Shown piece after piece: positions 33,409 to 41,372 of a stretch of DNA of 64,000 bases. The stretch is from Reichenbachiella ulvae (GTDB lineage Bacteria > Bacteroidota > Bacteroidia > Cytophagales > Cyclobacteriaceae), in the NCBI RefSeq assembly GCF_025833875.1, contig NZ_JAOYOD010000001.1:3472001-3536000 (forward strand), written 5' to 3'. Made by a program: the position numbers and the translations under genes. Every line of letters begins with the position of its first letter. Within the stretch, counting starts at the first letter, position 1. The notes below the pieces were generated by a model, which had not been told where the DNA came from, made no database searches, and worked only from the letters and a program-made list of their open reading frames with translations.

Positions 33409-35607
33409 ATGAAAAAACACCTGTTTACCAGCCTTTTACTGCTGTTCTTTTCACAGCAAATCTATTCCCAAAGTATCGCTCGAGATTGGAGTGAGGTCAT
33501 ACTGGAGGCCATCAGAAATGATCAAGCCAGACCTACTGTTCATTCTCGTAACTTATTTCATCTTTCGGCAGCCATGTATGATGCATGGGCAGCTTATGAC
33601 AACCAGGCAACCCCTTACTTTCTAGGACAAACGCACAGAGGGTTTTACATCCCATTCGAAGGAGCCACTGTCCCTTCCAACCTCACGGTAAAGGAGGCAA
33701 GAGAAATAGCCATGAGTCAAGCCATGTATCGCTTGATCATGCATCGCTTTCAGCATATCGAAAATCTCAGCTTAATTGAACTCAGAGCCCATAACATCCT
33801 CCAAAGACTGGCGCTGGATAGAGACTATCAATCATCTCAGAACTATACAAGCAATCCAGCCGATCTTGGCAACTATATCGCCGAGCAAATCATCGAGTTT
33901 GGTATGCAGGATGGATCCAATGAGGCCAATGGATATGAAAGCAGGTTTTATGAAACGGTAAATAACCCTATGTTTCCCGATGGTTTTGGCACTAGTAGCA
34001 TCACCGACCCCAATCGATGGCAGCCTCTCGCATTCGAAGAGTTCGTAGGACAATCAGGCATCAGCGCCGGGCCGGGTATTCCAAATTTTGTAGGGCCAGA
34101 ATGGGGTCAAGTGGTACCATTTGCCCTCACAGAAGAAGACTTAACCATCAAAACAAGAGACGGGCATGAATACCTCCTTTATCACGACCCGGGCGAACCT
34201 GCCTATTTAAATTTGAATCCAGAATCCAACGACATGCAAGCCTATCAATGGGCATTCACACTCGTAGCTCGCTGGGCTTCTCACCATGATCCAGAGGATG
34301 GAGTGCTATGGGATATCTCGCCAGCCTCTATAGGCAATTTCCCTTTCGATCAATTGCCACAAAGTATAGAAGAGCTTCCTGGTTTTTATGATTTAGAAAA
34401 CGGCGGTGACGTAAGCCCAGGGTACGACATCAACCCCATAACAGGACTGCCTTACGAACAGCAGATCGTACCTAGAGGTGATTATAGTCGGGTTTTAGCT
34501 GAGTTTTGGGCAGACGGGCCGGATTCGGAAACTCCACCTGGTCACTGGTTTGTCGTCCTCAATTATGTCAATGATCACTCGGATTTTGAGAGGCAATACA
34601 AGGGGCAGAATGATCCAATGGATCCGCTGGAATGGAACGTAAAATCCTATTTTGCTCTCGGTGGAGCCGTGCACGATGCGGCCGTAGCTGCATGGGGAGC
34701 GAAAGGGTACTACGACTATGTCCGACCCATTTCGGCCATCCGGTCCATGGCAGAAAGGGGACAATCCACCGATCCAGCTCTTCCTAATTACCACCCGGCT
34801 GGTATCCCTCTCGTACCGGGTCATATCGAATTAATTAGACCCAATGACCCAATCAATGAATTCGGGGACTTTGACAATGAGATAAAAATCAAAACCTGGA
34901 AAGTACCAGGAGTCTACTATCCAGGCATGAATGAAGAAACGCAGGTAGATTGGATCCCAGCCACCAGATGGCAACCTTACCAGCGGCCAAACTTCGTCAC
35001 TCCGCCATTTGCGGGGTATGTATCGGGCCATTCCACTTTTTCTCGTGCTGCAGCAGAACTCATGTCATTGATCACCGGCAGTGAATATTTCCCTGGAGGG
35101 ATGGGCGAATTTCATGCGCCAGAAAATGACTTCCTGGTCTTCGAAGAAGGGCCAAGTCAAGATCTCACATTGCAATGGGCCAAATATGCAGATGCTTCGG
35201 ATCAATGTAGTTTATCCAGAATATGGGGAGGCATCCATCCACCTATTGATGATATCAATGGTAGAATAATGGGGTATAAAATCGGACATGCTGCTTTCGA
35301 ATTAGCCGAAAAATATTTCAATGGAGACATTTCCTCCCAACCCATTCCTAGTGAGGAGCGATTCACTTATGGACCTAATCCAATAGGCATCAATGGACAA
35401 CACGAATTGACTTTGCAACTGAATCACCCTGATGATCTCAACAAGAAAGTCTATCTCATCAACAACCTGGGTAAAATCGTTCTCGAAAAAGAATTTGATT
35501 ACGTTCAGGCCATTAAAATAGATACCGAAACATTAACCCCGGGGGTCTATTTTGTGAAAGTTCAAACCAAAGCCTACAAAGAGGGATTTAAAATCTTTGT
35601 ACTTTAG
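33409..35607 (+). CDS. Secreted vanadium-dependent haloperoxidase/PAP2-type phosphatase with type IX sorting domain
   Basis: 732 residues from ATG 33409, starting with signal peptide MKKHLFTSLLLLFFSQQIYS. The oxyanion site of the vanadate/PAP2 superfamily is complete: KGYYDYVRP (KxxxxxxRP, about residue 430), VSGHSTFS (SGH, about 538) and SRIWGGIHPPID (SRx5Hx3D, about 602). The protein could oxidise halides with H2O2 or act as an acid phosphatase; the sequence alone does not decide. The last 80 residues (YGPNPIGIN, LINNLGKIVLEKEF, TPGVYFVKVQTK) are a type A sorting domain of the type IX secretion system, so it should be secreted or attached at the surface. An open frame before 33409 covers the padR promoter and is not coding. 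Confidence 0.88.
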   Translation: MKKHLFTSLLLLFFSQQIYSQSIARDWSEVILEAIRNDQARPTVHSRNLFHLSAAMYDAWAAYDNQATPYFLGQTHRGFYIPFEGATVPSNLTVKEAREIAMSQAMYRLIMHRFQHIENLSLIELRAHNILQRLALDRDYQSSQNYTSNPADLGNYIAEQIIEFGMQDGSNEANGYESRFYETVNNPMFPDGFGTSSITDPNRWQPLAFEEFVGQSGISAGPGIPNFVGPEWGQVVPFALTEEDLTIKTRDGHEYLLYHDPGEPAYLNLNPESNDMQAYQWAFTLVARWASHHDPEDGVLWDISPASIGNFPFDQLPQSIEELPGFYDLENGGDVSPGYDINPITGLPYEQQIVPRGDYSRVLAEFWADGPDSETPPGHWFVVLNYVNDHSDFERQYKGQNDPMDPLEWNVKSYFALGGAVHDAAVAAWGAKGYYDYVRPISAIRSMAERGQSTDPALPNYHPAGIPLVPGHIELIRPNDPINEFGDFDNEIKIKTWKVPGVYYPGMNEETQVDWIPATRWQPYQRPNFVTPPFAGYVSGHSTFSRAAAELMSLITGSEYFPGGMGEFHAPENDFLVFEEGPSQDLTLQWAKYADASDQCSLSRIWGGIHPPIDDINGRIMGYKIGHAAFELAEKYFNGDISSQPIPSEERFTYGPNPIGINGQHELTLQLNHPDDLNKKVYLINNLGKIVLEKEFDYVQAIKIDTETLTPGVYFVKVQTKAYKEGFKIFVL

Positions 35608-35610
35608 CTT

Positions 35611-35943
35611 TTAAAGAAAGTCCTCACGGATGGGACTAAAAGAATCGATCAGTACGCCAGCTTCTTTGCATACGACTCCATGCGGAGTATTCGGCGGTAC
35701 AAAAAAAGCATCACCCGTTTTCAACAATTTGGTTTCATCACCCATAGTGAGTTCAAAAGCCCCGCTTTCTACATGAGTCACTTGTGTATGAGGATGATCA
35801 TGAACCGCACCGACACCACCCGTTTTGAATTCTACCTTGACCATCATGATACGATCGTCGTACCCCAAGATTTTCCTTCTTACATGTTCGTCGATTACTT
35901 CCCATTCTATTTCATTGTCAAAGATGAATTTCTGGCTTTGCAT
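35611..35943 (-). CDS. Small cupin-domain protein
   Basis: 110 residues from ATG 35941-35943. Cupin motif 1 is GVGAVHDHPHTQVTHVESG (three histidines as metal ligands) and motif 2 is GDAFFVPPNTPHGVVCKE. A single conserved beta-barrel of this kind may be an enzyme (isomerase, oxygenase) or a binding protein; the substrate is unknown. It converges on the haloperoxidase gene with only three bases between the stop codons. The 140 bases on its upstream side (35944-36083) show no gene. Confidence 0.85.
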   Translation of the reverse strand: MQSQKFIFDNEIEWEVIDEHVRRKILGYDDRIMMVKVEFKTGGVGAVHDHPHTQVTHVESGAFELTMGDETKLLKTGDAFFVPPNTPHGVVCKEAGVLIDSFSPIREDFL

Positions 35944-36083
35944 GTTGTGTTGTTCTTTTGTTTGGTACAAACTTATGAAATACTTTGACCCCTTCCAGTT
36001 TTTTTCAAATGAGCATCAAAGTCCATGACCAAAGCAACTTTGTCAAAGTTCAGTTTTGTTAACACCCAAGCCTAATATTAAAT

Positions 36084-36471
36084 CTAATAATGACCGCTTT
36101 CCATTTGTGCCATGACCACATCATAGAGTGGTGCTTTTTCTTCCAAACTGTACCATCCTTCTCGTTTTCTGCATTGATACTCTAACTGCTTGTCTGGCTG
36201 ATCGGAGATTAAGTGATAGTAGCTAAGCGCCGGATTAATGATTCGCTGCTCTTCTTGCTGGATGAGTGCCTGCTCTCTGCGGACTATCGCTCGAACCAAA
36301 ATCTTTCAGCTGGCTATATAAAGGCGGAATTTGAAGTGATGGAGCTGGGGTTTCTGACTTAGGCAAGTTTTCTACTCGCGAGAGCCATTCGGGACTGGTA
36401 TTCGTGTCTGCCTTGGAGCAACTCAGCAGCGCGAATAGTAACAAATACTCAAAAATGTAGATGGCAAACAT
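36084..36471 (-). pseudogene. Small lipoprotein gene interrupted by a one-base frameshift
   Basis: The frame opens at 36471 with a lipoprotein signal (MFAIYIFEYLLLFALLSCSK) and runs to about 36302 (IPPLYSQLKD), then continues out of frame to a stop at 36235. A second frame picks up at once (VRAIVRREQALIQQEEQRII ... to 36084) with the same charged, helical style. Deleting one base from the A4 run at 36298-36301 (T4 on the coding strand) joins them as QLKDLVRAIVRREQ, giving a protein of about 128 residues. So this is one gene with an extra base, either a real lesion or a sequencing error in a homopolymer. It follows the ExbD-like gene in the BlaI operon. Family not recognised. Confidence 0.65.
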
Positions 36472-36498
36472 ACGCGTAAGAGGAAGGGTAAAATCACC

Positions 36499-36522
36499 CT
36501 AGAAGGGTTTGTGCCCTTCTAG
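36499..36522 (-). other. Intergenic hairpin in the BlaI operon
   Basis: Perfect 9-bp inverted repeat CTAGAAGGG/CCCTTCTAG with 6-base loop between the ExbD-like fragment and the downstream lipoprotein gene. No clear T run follows on either strand, so it may be a processing or partial termination site. Confidence 0.45.
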
Positions 36523-36531
36523 AGATGGGGT

Positions 36532-37281
36532 TTAGGGTTGAATACAAGATAATAAAATCGATATTGGAACCCTTTTCCTAACTTCATTAAACTCCTCATC
36601 TGTCAGGCCATTCAATCCTTTTCTAAACATATTTTGAGCTCGCTCCTCATAAATTTGGTCAAAAGCCTCTTGAAGGTGAAGCAAATTATTTAAGTAATCA
36701 ACAAACCTGCTATTAGATACAAAACTGGCATCCACGAGATAGTTGGAATTATTATCAGCAATTTGAGTCTCTACAAATTCCTTCACCTTCTTTTGAGTTT
36801 CATTAATAGTCTCACTATCTAACCTGACAAACATACCTGAAACATATTGTCGAGCATTCGGCTCTTTTTCAAAGTCAGGGATGGTAAAAACAGAAGGCAT
36901 AAGCAACCACCTAGACTGAACCATTCCTCCCTTAGGGTTCTGTGTTATATAATTTATCTTCCGCATGTTCAACCTCCTGAGTTCGATTTGTACCTGATTT
37001 ACTACATCCATAGTTTGATTAGCGTCCACCCTCAAAGAGACTATTTCATTTGGAGAATAAGCATTTTCAGAAATAAGACGTTGAAGATCCTCGACTAAAA
37101 CTATCTTTCCATTGAACATGATCTGATCTGAGTTTATCGAAATATCTATGCTCACCCAGCTAGTGGTATCCAAGTGATTAGAGCTATAAGCACCCTGCAC
37201 ACCAGATAAGTTAACTCCCTGATTAAAGTCACTATTACCTACCTCCAAAGGCACTTCTACGATTTCCGTTGATTCTTCCAA
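36532..37281 (-). pseudogene. ExbD/TolR-like periplasmic domain, probably the severed C-terminal part of the M56 protein
   Basis: About 250 residues. Residues roughly 40-120 (VSIDISINSDQIMFNGKIVL, EDLQRLISE, NEIVSLRVDANQTMDVVNQV) match the ExbD/TolR periplasmic fold; the remainder is helical and unassigned. It has no ATG (first candidate TTG 37279-37281), no ribosome-binding site, and no signal or membrane anchor, which such a domain needs. It is in the same frame as the M56 gene and separated from it only by TGA plus three sense codons (NSN). I therefore read it as the C-terminal domain of one 560-residue M56-ExbD fusion now cut by an in-frame stop. Confidence 0.7.
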
Positions 37282-37290
37282 ATTGGAATT

Positions 37291-38223
37291 TCACTGCATC
37301 AATGTAATGCTGACAATGACTGCTAGCGATAGCGTGACGGCCACTTTGGCTCTACCACCCCATCCTGATTGTTTTATTTTCATCATGGTTATTCTCTTTT
37401 TAATGAATGACAAATTGAAATTGTGTACCAACCCATAGGATTGATTGCTGATCAACTGACTCAAGAGCAAGGACTGATACTCAACCAAAGAGTGACCCGA
37501 TGATATCATTTGTTTATCTGCTATGTATTCATGTGTAGTTTTTAAGGATTTCAACAAACGCCAGACCAGGGGGTGAAACCAAAGTCCAGCTGCCAATATT
37601 TGTACTGTAATCAAATCAATAGAATGCCTCTGCCGGATATGCACTTGCTCATGCGCCATAATTTGATAGAACGCCGGCGTCCCAATCACTTCCTTATTCA
37701 CAAAAACAGTTTGAAGGAATGAAAAGGGCGCTGATCGATCCGGTAGCTCAACCACTCGTACATGATTTACTTCTCTGCTCGGAAACTTCTTGCGCAAAGC
37801 ATAAAGCCCGTAAAGCATCCAGCCCAGACGAGACCAAACGGCCATAACGCCCAATAGGTAGATGGTAAACAAAGAATAAATTGAGATTGCTTTCCAATTC
37901 CATTGCTGAATAATGGGTGTATGAACCTGTCGTTCACTCTCCTGTTCCGAACTGGCAGCTTCAAAATACCAATCACCCAAAGCCTCAAAATAGCCTTGGC
38001 GCATATTTCGAACTTGCTCTATTGGCCTACGAACTACGACTTCCTTTTCTGGCACAAAATCCCAGCTCAGCAAAGGAGCTAATAGTGAAATCATCACGAT
38101 GGCCAGTAAAAAAAACCGATTGAAACCAAAGAAGGTTTCTCCTCTCAACAGCAAAGCATAAAGTGCATAAAGCACACTCAATACCAAGCTGGCTTCCAGC
38201 AAATACCAACTGAACTCAAGCAT
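37291..38223 (-). CDS. M56 (BlaR1-type) membrane metallopeptidase, ends at an in-frame TGA
   Basis: 310 residues. Four membrane segments: LEASLVLSVLYALYALLL and FFLLAIVMISLLAPLLSW at the start, IYSLFTIYLLGVMAVWSRLG before the zinc site, and VAVTLSLAVIVSITLM at the extreme end. The peptidase motif is AHEQVHIRQRHSIDL (HExxH) with the downstream glutamate in TTHEYIADK. BlaR1-like proteases sense a signal outside and cleave the BlaI repressor inside. Here the sensor would be the ExbD-like domain after the last helix, but TGA (37291-37293) stops translation right after the helix (see next-door fragment). It overlaps the BlaI gene by 8 bases. Confidence 0.85.
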   Translation of the reverse strand: MLEFSWYLLEASLVLSVLYALYALLLRGETFFGFNRFFLLAIVMISLLAPLLSWDFVPEKEVVVRRPIEQVRNMRQGYFEALGDWYFEAASSEQESERQVHTPIIQQWNWKAISIYSLFTIYLLGVMAVWSRLGWMLYGLYALRKKFPSREVNHVRVVELPDRSAPFSFLQTVFVNKEVIGTPAFYQIMAHEQVHIRQRHSIDLITVQILAAGLWFHPLVWRLLKSLKTTHEYIADKQMISSGHSLVEYQSLLLSQLISNQSYGLVHNFNLSFIKKRITMMKIKQSGWGGRAKVAVTLSLAVIVSITLMQ

Positions 38224-38593
38224 CCTTCTTGGACTTTTTTAGATCTTCCAGCATATTCATTACCTCATCCAGCTCCTTTTCGTCCAGCTCTTTGCTCTCC
38301 GAAAAGAAATTGACAACCTGCTTCAAACTATTGTTATAATAGTCCGAAACCAAACGGGACAATTGTCCCTTGCGATAGGCCTCCTTCGATACCAAAGGAT
38401 AATACTGGTGAGACTTGCCGAAGGCCTTGAAACCTACGATCTCCTTTTGTACCAGCACCCTTACAATAGTCGATACCGAATTATATGGAGGCTTTGGGTC
38501 GGGATATTCGGCCTGGATGTCCTTGATGAACCCCTCGCCTATCTCCCAGAGTATCTTCATGATTTTCTCTTCTGCTTTGGTAAGTGTCGTCAT
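38216..38593 (-). CDS. BlaI/MecI/CopY family repressor
   Basis: 125 residues: LTKAEEKIMKILWEIGEGFI, then PPYNSVSTIVRVLVQKEIVG (recognition helix of the winged helix) and the proteolysis-sensitive linker plus dimer helices in QLSRLVSDYYNNSLKQVVNF. BlaI-type repressors bind palindromes as dimers and are removed by cleavage by their M56 partner, encoded next with 8 bases of overlap. No beta-lactamase or mec-like gene is near, so the role is likely another envelope signal. Three regular palindromes at 38633-38688, 40-95 bases before its start, are the probable operators. Confidence 0.92.
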   Translation of the reverse strand: MTTLTKAEEKIMKILWEIGEGFIKDIQAEYPDPKPPYNSVSTIVRVLVQKEIVGFKAFGKSHQYYPLVSKEAYRKGQLSRLVSDYYNNSLKQVVNFFSESKELDEKELDEVMNMLEDLKKSKKDA

Positions 38594-38632
38594 TGCTCGA
38601 TGAGTTAGTTTGAATCAGCAGAACAATAGTAT

Positions 38633-38688
38633 AACTTATTTTTAAGTTTAACAACTTATTATTACGTTTTTCAACTTATCATTAAGTT
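38633..38688. promoter_or_regulatory. Three phased palindromes, probable BlaI operators
   Basis: AACTTA-N4-TAAGTT occurs at 38633-38648 and 38673-38688, and with one mismatch (TACGTT) at 38653-38668. The three 16-bp sites start exactly 20 bases apart, so dimers would bind on about the same face of the helix. They lie between the divergent BlaI gene and the gene at 38812. Confidence 0.7.
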
Positions 38689-38811
38689 TACGAGACAGAT
38701 TAAGATGATAATTTTCCCTTAAACCATCTTTTTCACTATCAATTAACCAATTAATTCCTACATCTGTTTATCTTTTGGTAATAAAAATGCCAATCCCTTT
38801 CTAGCGTAATT

Positions 38812-39093
38812 ATGATTCAAGAAAACGAAGTACTGATGTTCCTGATAGGATGCATCGTCCTCATATTTTCTATTGCCTATTATAAGACACTATCCAAAAC
38901 ACCATATTGGATTTATCTTTACCTAAGCTATATCTTCTTCCTGATAGCGTGGGGGGTCACTATTGCTGAAGGGTTCTTTTTTCCAGTGTTATTCGATTAT
39001 ATCGAACATGGATTCTACACCACCGCCTCTATCATGATCCTAATTTGGATATGGAAATCAACACTCTCGACTCATTCGAAAACGCAAGATTAA
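38812..39093 (+). CDS. Small three-helix membrane protein, partner of the downstream kinase
   Basis: 93 residues from ATG 38812 with three hydrophobic segments (VLMFLIGCIVLIFSIAYY, WIYLYLSYIFFLIAWGVTI, TTASIMILIWIWKSTL) and almost no loop. No family recognised. Its stop TAA overlaps the start ATG of the histidine kinase (TAATG at 39091-39095), so translation should be coupled and the two probably form one membrane unit; six helices together would resemble a split sensor domain. Confidence 0.65.
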   Translation: MIQENEVLMFLIGCIVLIFSIAYYKTLSKTPYWIYLYLSYIFFLIAWGVTIAEGFFFPVLFDYIEHGFYTTASIMILIWIWKSTLSTHSKTQD

Positions 39094-40988
39094 TGTTGAA
39101 GAGCATCTTAGATACCCTATCAATCGCCCTGATTTTTATCTCTTTTGTTATTTTGATCAAAAATCGAGATAAGATCAAAGAAACCGATAGCATTCTATTT
39201 GGAGGCTTGCTGCTACTCTTATTTGGGTATTTTGTTTTATTATTCATCGATAGTGAAGAATTTGAAAATATTCTGGGTGCCCTCATTCCCGTCCTATTTG
39301 CTTTTGTTTTCTACTCCATTATTCAAAAACAAAAAAATGACGAACTAGAACAAAATGAAGAAAAGCTCAGGCTGGCAGTAGATGCTACCAAGGCAGGCTT
39401 ATGGAATTTAGATTTTGATCGAAATGAATTGATCATATCAGAATCATGGTTCGACATCCTGAGATACAAACCTTCTGAGTTAAACCCGATCACATTAGAA
39501 AAATGGGGGGAATTGATTCACCCTGAAGACTTGAAAGCATCCAAGGCTCAATTCATCGACCATCTTAAGAAAAAAACTCCGCTTCTGGAGTCTATGATTC
39601 GCATCAGACACAAAGATCAATCGTGGGTTTGGTTTCAGTTGAGAGGAAAAGTGGTGAACTTTTCAGATGATGGACGAGCGCTAAGAATGACTGGCACCCT
39701 CATCGACCTTAGCAAGCAAAAAGAGCTAGAACTCAATCTAAAACAACAATTAGATACCAACAAACTGCTATTCGAACAAAACGAGGAGCAATCTGCAACT
39801 ATAGCAGACAATCAGGAAAAATACAGAGTGCTTTATGAAAACTCCAATGATGCCATCATTCTAATAAAAGACCACTTATTCTTTGATTGCAACAAAAAAT
39901 CCTTTGAACTCTTCAAGTGCGAACCCAATTATCTTTTAGACCAGCACCCTGCATTTTTTAGTCCCAAAATTCAACCAGATGGAGAGACTTCTGAAGCTAA
40001 AGCTGCGCGCTACTTCGCTAAAGTAGAAGAAGGAGAAGCCATCGTATTTGATTGGCAGCATATACGACCCAATGGAGAGCTATTCGATGTATCGGTCAGT
40101 CTCAATGCTGTAGTTCTTGGAAGTGAAAAATACGTTCAGGCTGTACTTCGTGACATTACCAAAGACAAACGCATAGCCAAAGAGCTGGAAGCTTACCGAA
40201 ACAATCTAGAGCAATTAGTAGATGAGCGAACTGCTGAGCTCCGCCAATCAAATGAAGAACTCAGAATAACCATGAGAGAGCTTCAGGATGCCCAGGCCCA
40301 ACTCATTCAGGCCGAAAAAATGGCTTCATTAGGTATACTGACTGCAGGAATTGCACACGAAATCAACAATCCACTCAATTTTATTATGGGTGGATATAGG
40401 GGGCTTCAGATCTTTCTGAAAGAGCCCTTGAAAGAGGATGAGCAACTGGCCAAGTTACTAGATAGTATTAAAATCGGAGCAGACCGAGCCATAGATATTG
40501 TAAAAGGACTCAACCAGTTCAGTAGAACCAGGGAGGAATTGGATGAGGAATGCAATATTCCAGAAATCCTCGACAACTGCCTGTTGCTCCTAAATAACAG
40601 GATAAAATCTAGAATCGAAGTAGAAAAGAATTATCACACTGACCTCCCCAAAATCACTGGAAATGTAGGCAAACTCCATCAAGTATTCATCAACCTGATC
40701 CACAATGCCAGTGATGCTATCAGTGATGAAGGAAATATTCAAGTAAGTGCCAACCCAACCGGAGCTGGAGTATGGATCACAATAGAGGATGACGGAATGG
40801 GTGTAAAAAAGAAAGATTTGAAAAAGCTAACCGACCCATTTTTCACCACAAAGCCTCCAGGAAAAGGCACCGGTCTGGGCCTATCCCTTTCCTACTCCTT
40901 CATCAAGGAGCATAAAGGAAAGCTGGAAATCGAAAGTGAAGAAGGAGAGGGAACCAAAGTAAAGGTTTTTCTACCCTTGACCCATTAA
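39093..40988 (+). CDS. Hybrid-free PAS sensor histidine kinase
   Basis: From ATG 39093 the product has 631 residues. Three membrane helices come first (LDTLSIALIFISFVILI, SILFGGLLLLLFGYFVLLFI, ENILGALIPVLFAFVFYSII), then PAS domain 1 (about 88-205; KLRLAVDATKAGLWNLDF), PAS domain 2 (about 245-365), a coiled coil with NNLEQLVDERTAELRQSNEE, the phospho-acceptor His422 in AGIAHEINNPLNF and an ATPase domain with N box (NLIHNASDAI), G1 (DDGMG), F box (PFFTTK) and G2 (GKGTGLGL). No response regulator is adjacent. Earlier in-frame ATGs exist (39045, 39051), but the TAATG coupling with the previous gene favours 39093. Confidence 0.88.
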   Translation: MLKSILDTLSIALIFISFVILIKNRDKIKETDSILFGGLLLLLFGYFVLLFIDSEEFENILGALIPVLFAFVFYSIIQKQKNDELEQNEEKLRLAVDATKAGLWNLDFDRNELIISESWFDILRYKPSELNPITLEKWGELIHPEDLKASKAQFIDHLKKKTPLLESMIRIRHKDQSWVWFQLRGKVVNFSDDGRALRMTGTLIDLSKQKELELNLKQQLDTNKLLFEQNEEQSATIADNQEKYRVLYENSNDAIILIKDHLFFDCNKKSFELFKCEPNYLLDQHPAFFSPKIQPDGETSEAKAARYFAKVEEGEAIVFDWQHIRPNGELFDVSVSLNAVVLGSEKYVQAVLRDITKDKRIAKELEAYRNNLEQLVDERTAELRQSNEELRITMRELQDAQAQLIQAEKMASLGILTAGIAHEINNPLNFIMGGYRGLQIFLKEPLKEDEQLAKLLDSIKIGADRAIDIVKGLNQFSRTREELDEECNIPEILDNCLLLLNNRIKSRIEVEKNYHTDLPKITGNVGKLHQVFINLIHNASDAISDEGNIQVSANPTGAGVWITIEDDGMGVKKKDLKKLTDPFFTTKPPGKGTGLGLSLSYSFIKEHKGKLEIESEEGEGTKVKVFLPLTH

Positions 40989-40992
40989 ATGC

Positions 40993-41020
40993 AAAAAGCC
41001 CGGGATATACCCAGGCTTTT
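40993..41020. terminator. Bidirectional terminator between the kinase and tRNA-Arg
   Basis: Stem AAAAGCC/GGCTTTT extended by GGG/CCC across one mismatch, loop ATATA. A5 on the left and T4 on the right allow termination of both the kinase (plus) and the tRNA (minus). Confidence 0.75.
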
Positions 41021-41021
41021 G

Positions 41022-41095
41022 TGACCTCCTCAGGATTCAAACCTGAAACCTCTTGAGCCGTAATCAAGTGCTCTATTCAGTTGAGCTAGGAGGCC
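41022..41095 (-). tRNA. tRNA-Arg (anticodon ACG)
   Basis: On the minus strand a full cloverleaf folds: acceptor GGCCTCC with GGAGGTC (one G-U pair), D arm GCTC/GAGC, anticodon arm CTTGA/TCAAG with loop TTACGGC (anticodon ACG), variable loop AGGTT and T arm TCAGG-TTTGAAT-CCTGA. Discriminator A; CCA is not encoded. ACG is read after deamination of A34 to inosine by TadA and decodes CGU/CGC/CGA. 74 bases. Confidence 0.95.
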
Positions 41096-41176
41096 AATTT
41101 ATCTTTAAAGAATCTCTTTTGATTCTCGGTTCCTTTTTTCGAGCTGCAAATATACTTGCTCTATTAAAAAGTCCCT

Positions 41177-41362
41177 TTATTCTGTGAGAAATTTTATCAA
41201 GAAACTTACTATCGCAACTGATCCGTAATATTGAATCACCATCATTCTATTTTGCTTATCCATCCACCAGAGTACTACCCATGGTTTATAGATCAATCCT
41301 ATCAATAGACTGAACATGGAAGCATAAAACAGAAAACTAGCTAAGTGATGGATTAGCTCCAT
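41177..41362 (-). CDS. Small membrane protein at the end of the rimP-nusA-infB operon
   Basis: 61 residues, two membrane helices (FLFYASMFSLLIGLIYKP and YYGSVAIVSFLIKFL) joined by a short segment WWMDKQNRMMVI with the KPWVVLWWMDKQNR pattern that I recall from small Cytophagales proteins. The ATG (41360-41362) is 10 bases past the infB stop, so it is very likely translated from the same transcript. Function unknown. Confidence 0.6.
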   Translation of the reverse strand: MELIHHLASFLFYASMFSLLIGLIYKPWVVLWWMDKQNRMMVIQYYGSVAIVSFLIKFLTE

Positions 41363-41372
41363 CCTTTCACAA

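Noticed and set aside
37291..37293. Selenocysteine or recoded TGA
   Set aside because: TGA ends several ordinary genes here (for example 2440-2442 and 32875-32877), no selenocysteine genes or SECIS-like structure were seen, and the residue is not at a redox site.
36084..38593. Beta-lactam resistance locus
   Set aside because: BlaI and M56 genes are present, but no beta-lactamase or penicillin-binding protein gene is adjacent; such pairs are common in Bacteroidota in other roles.
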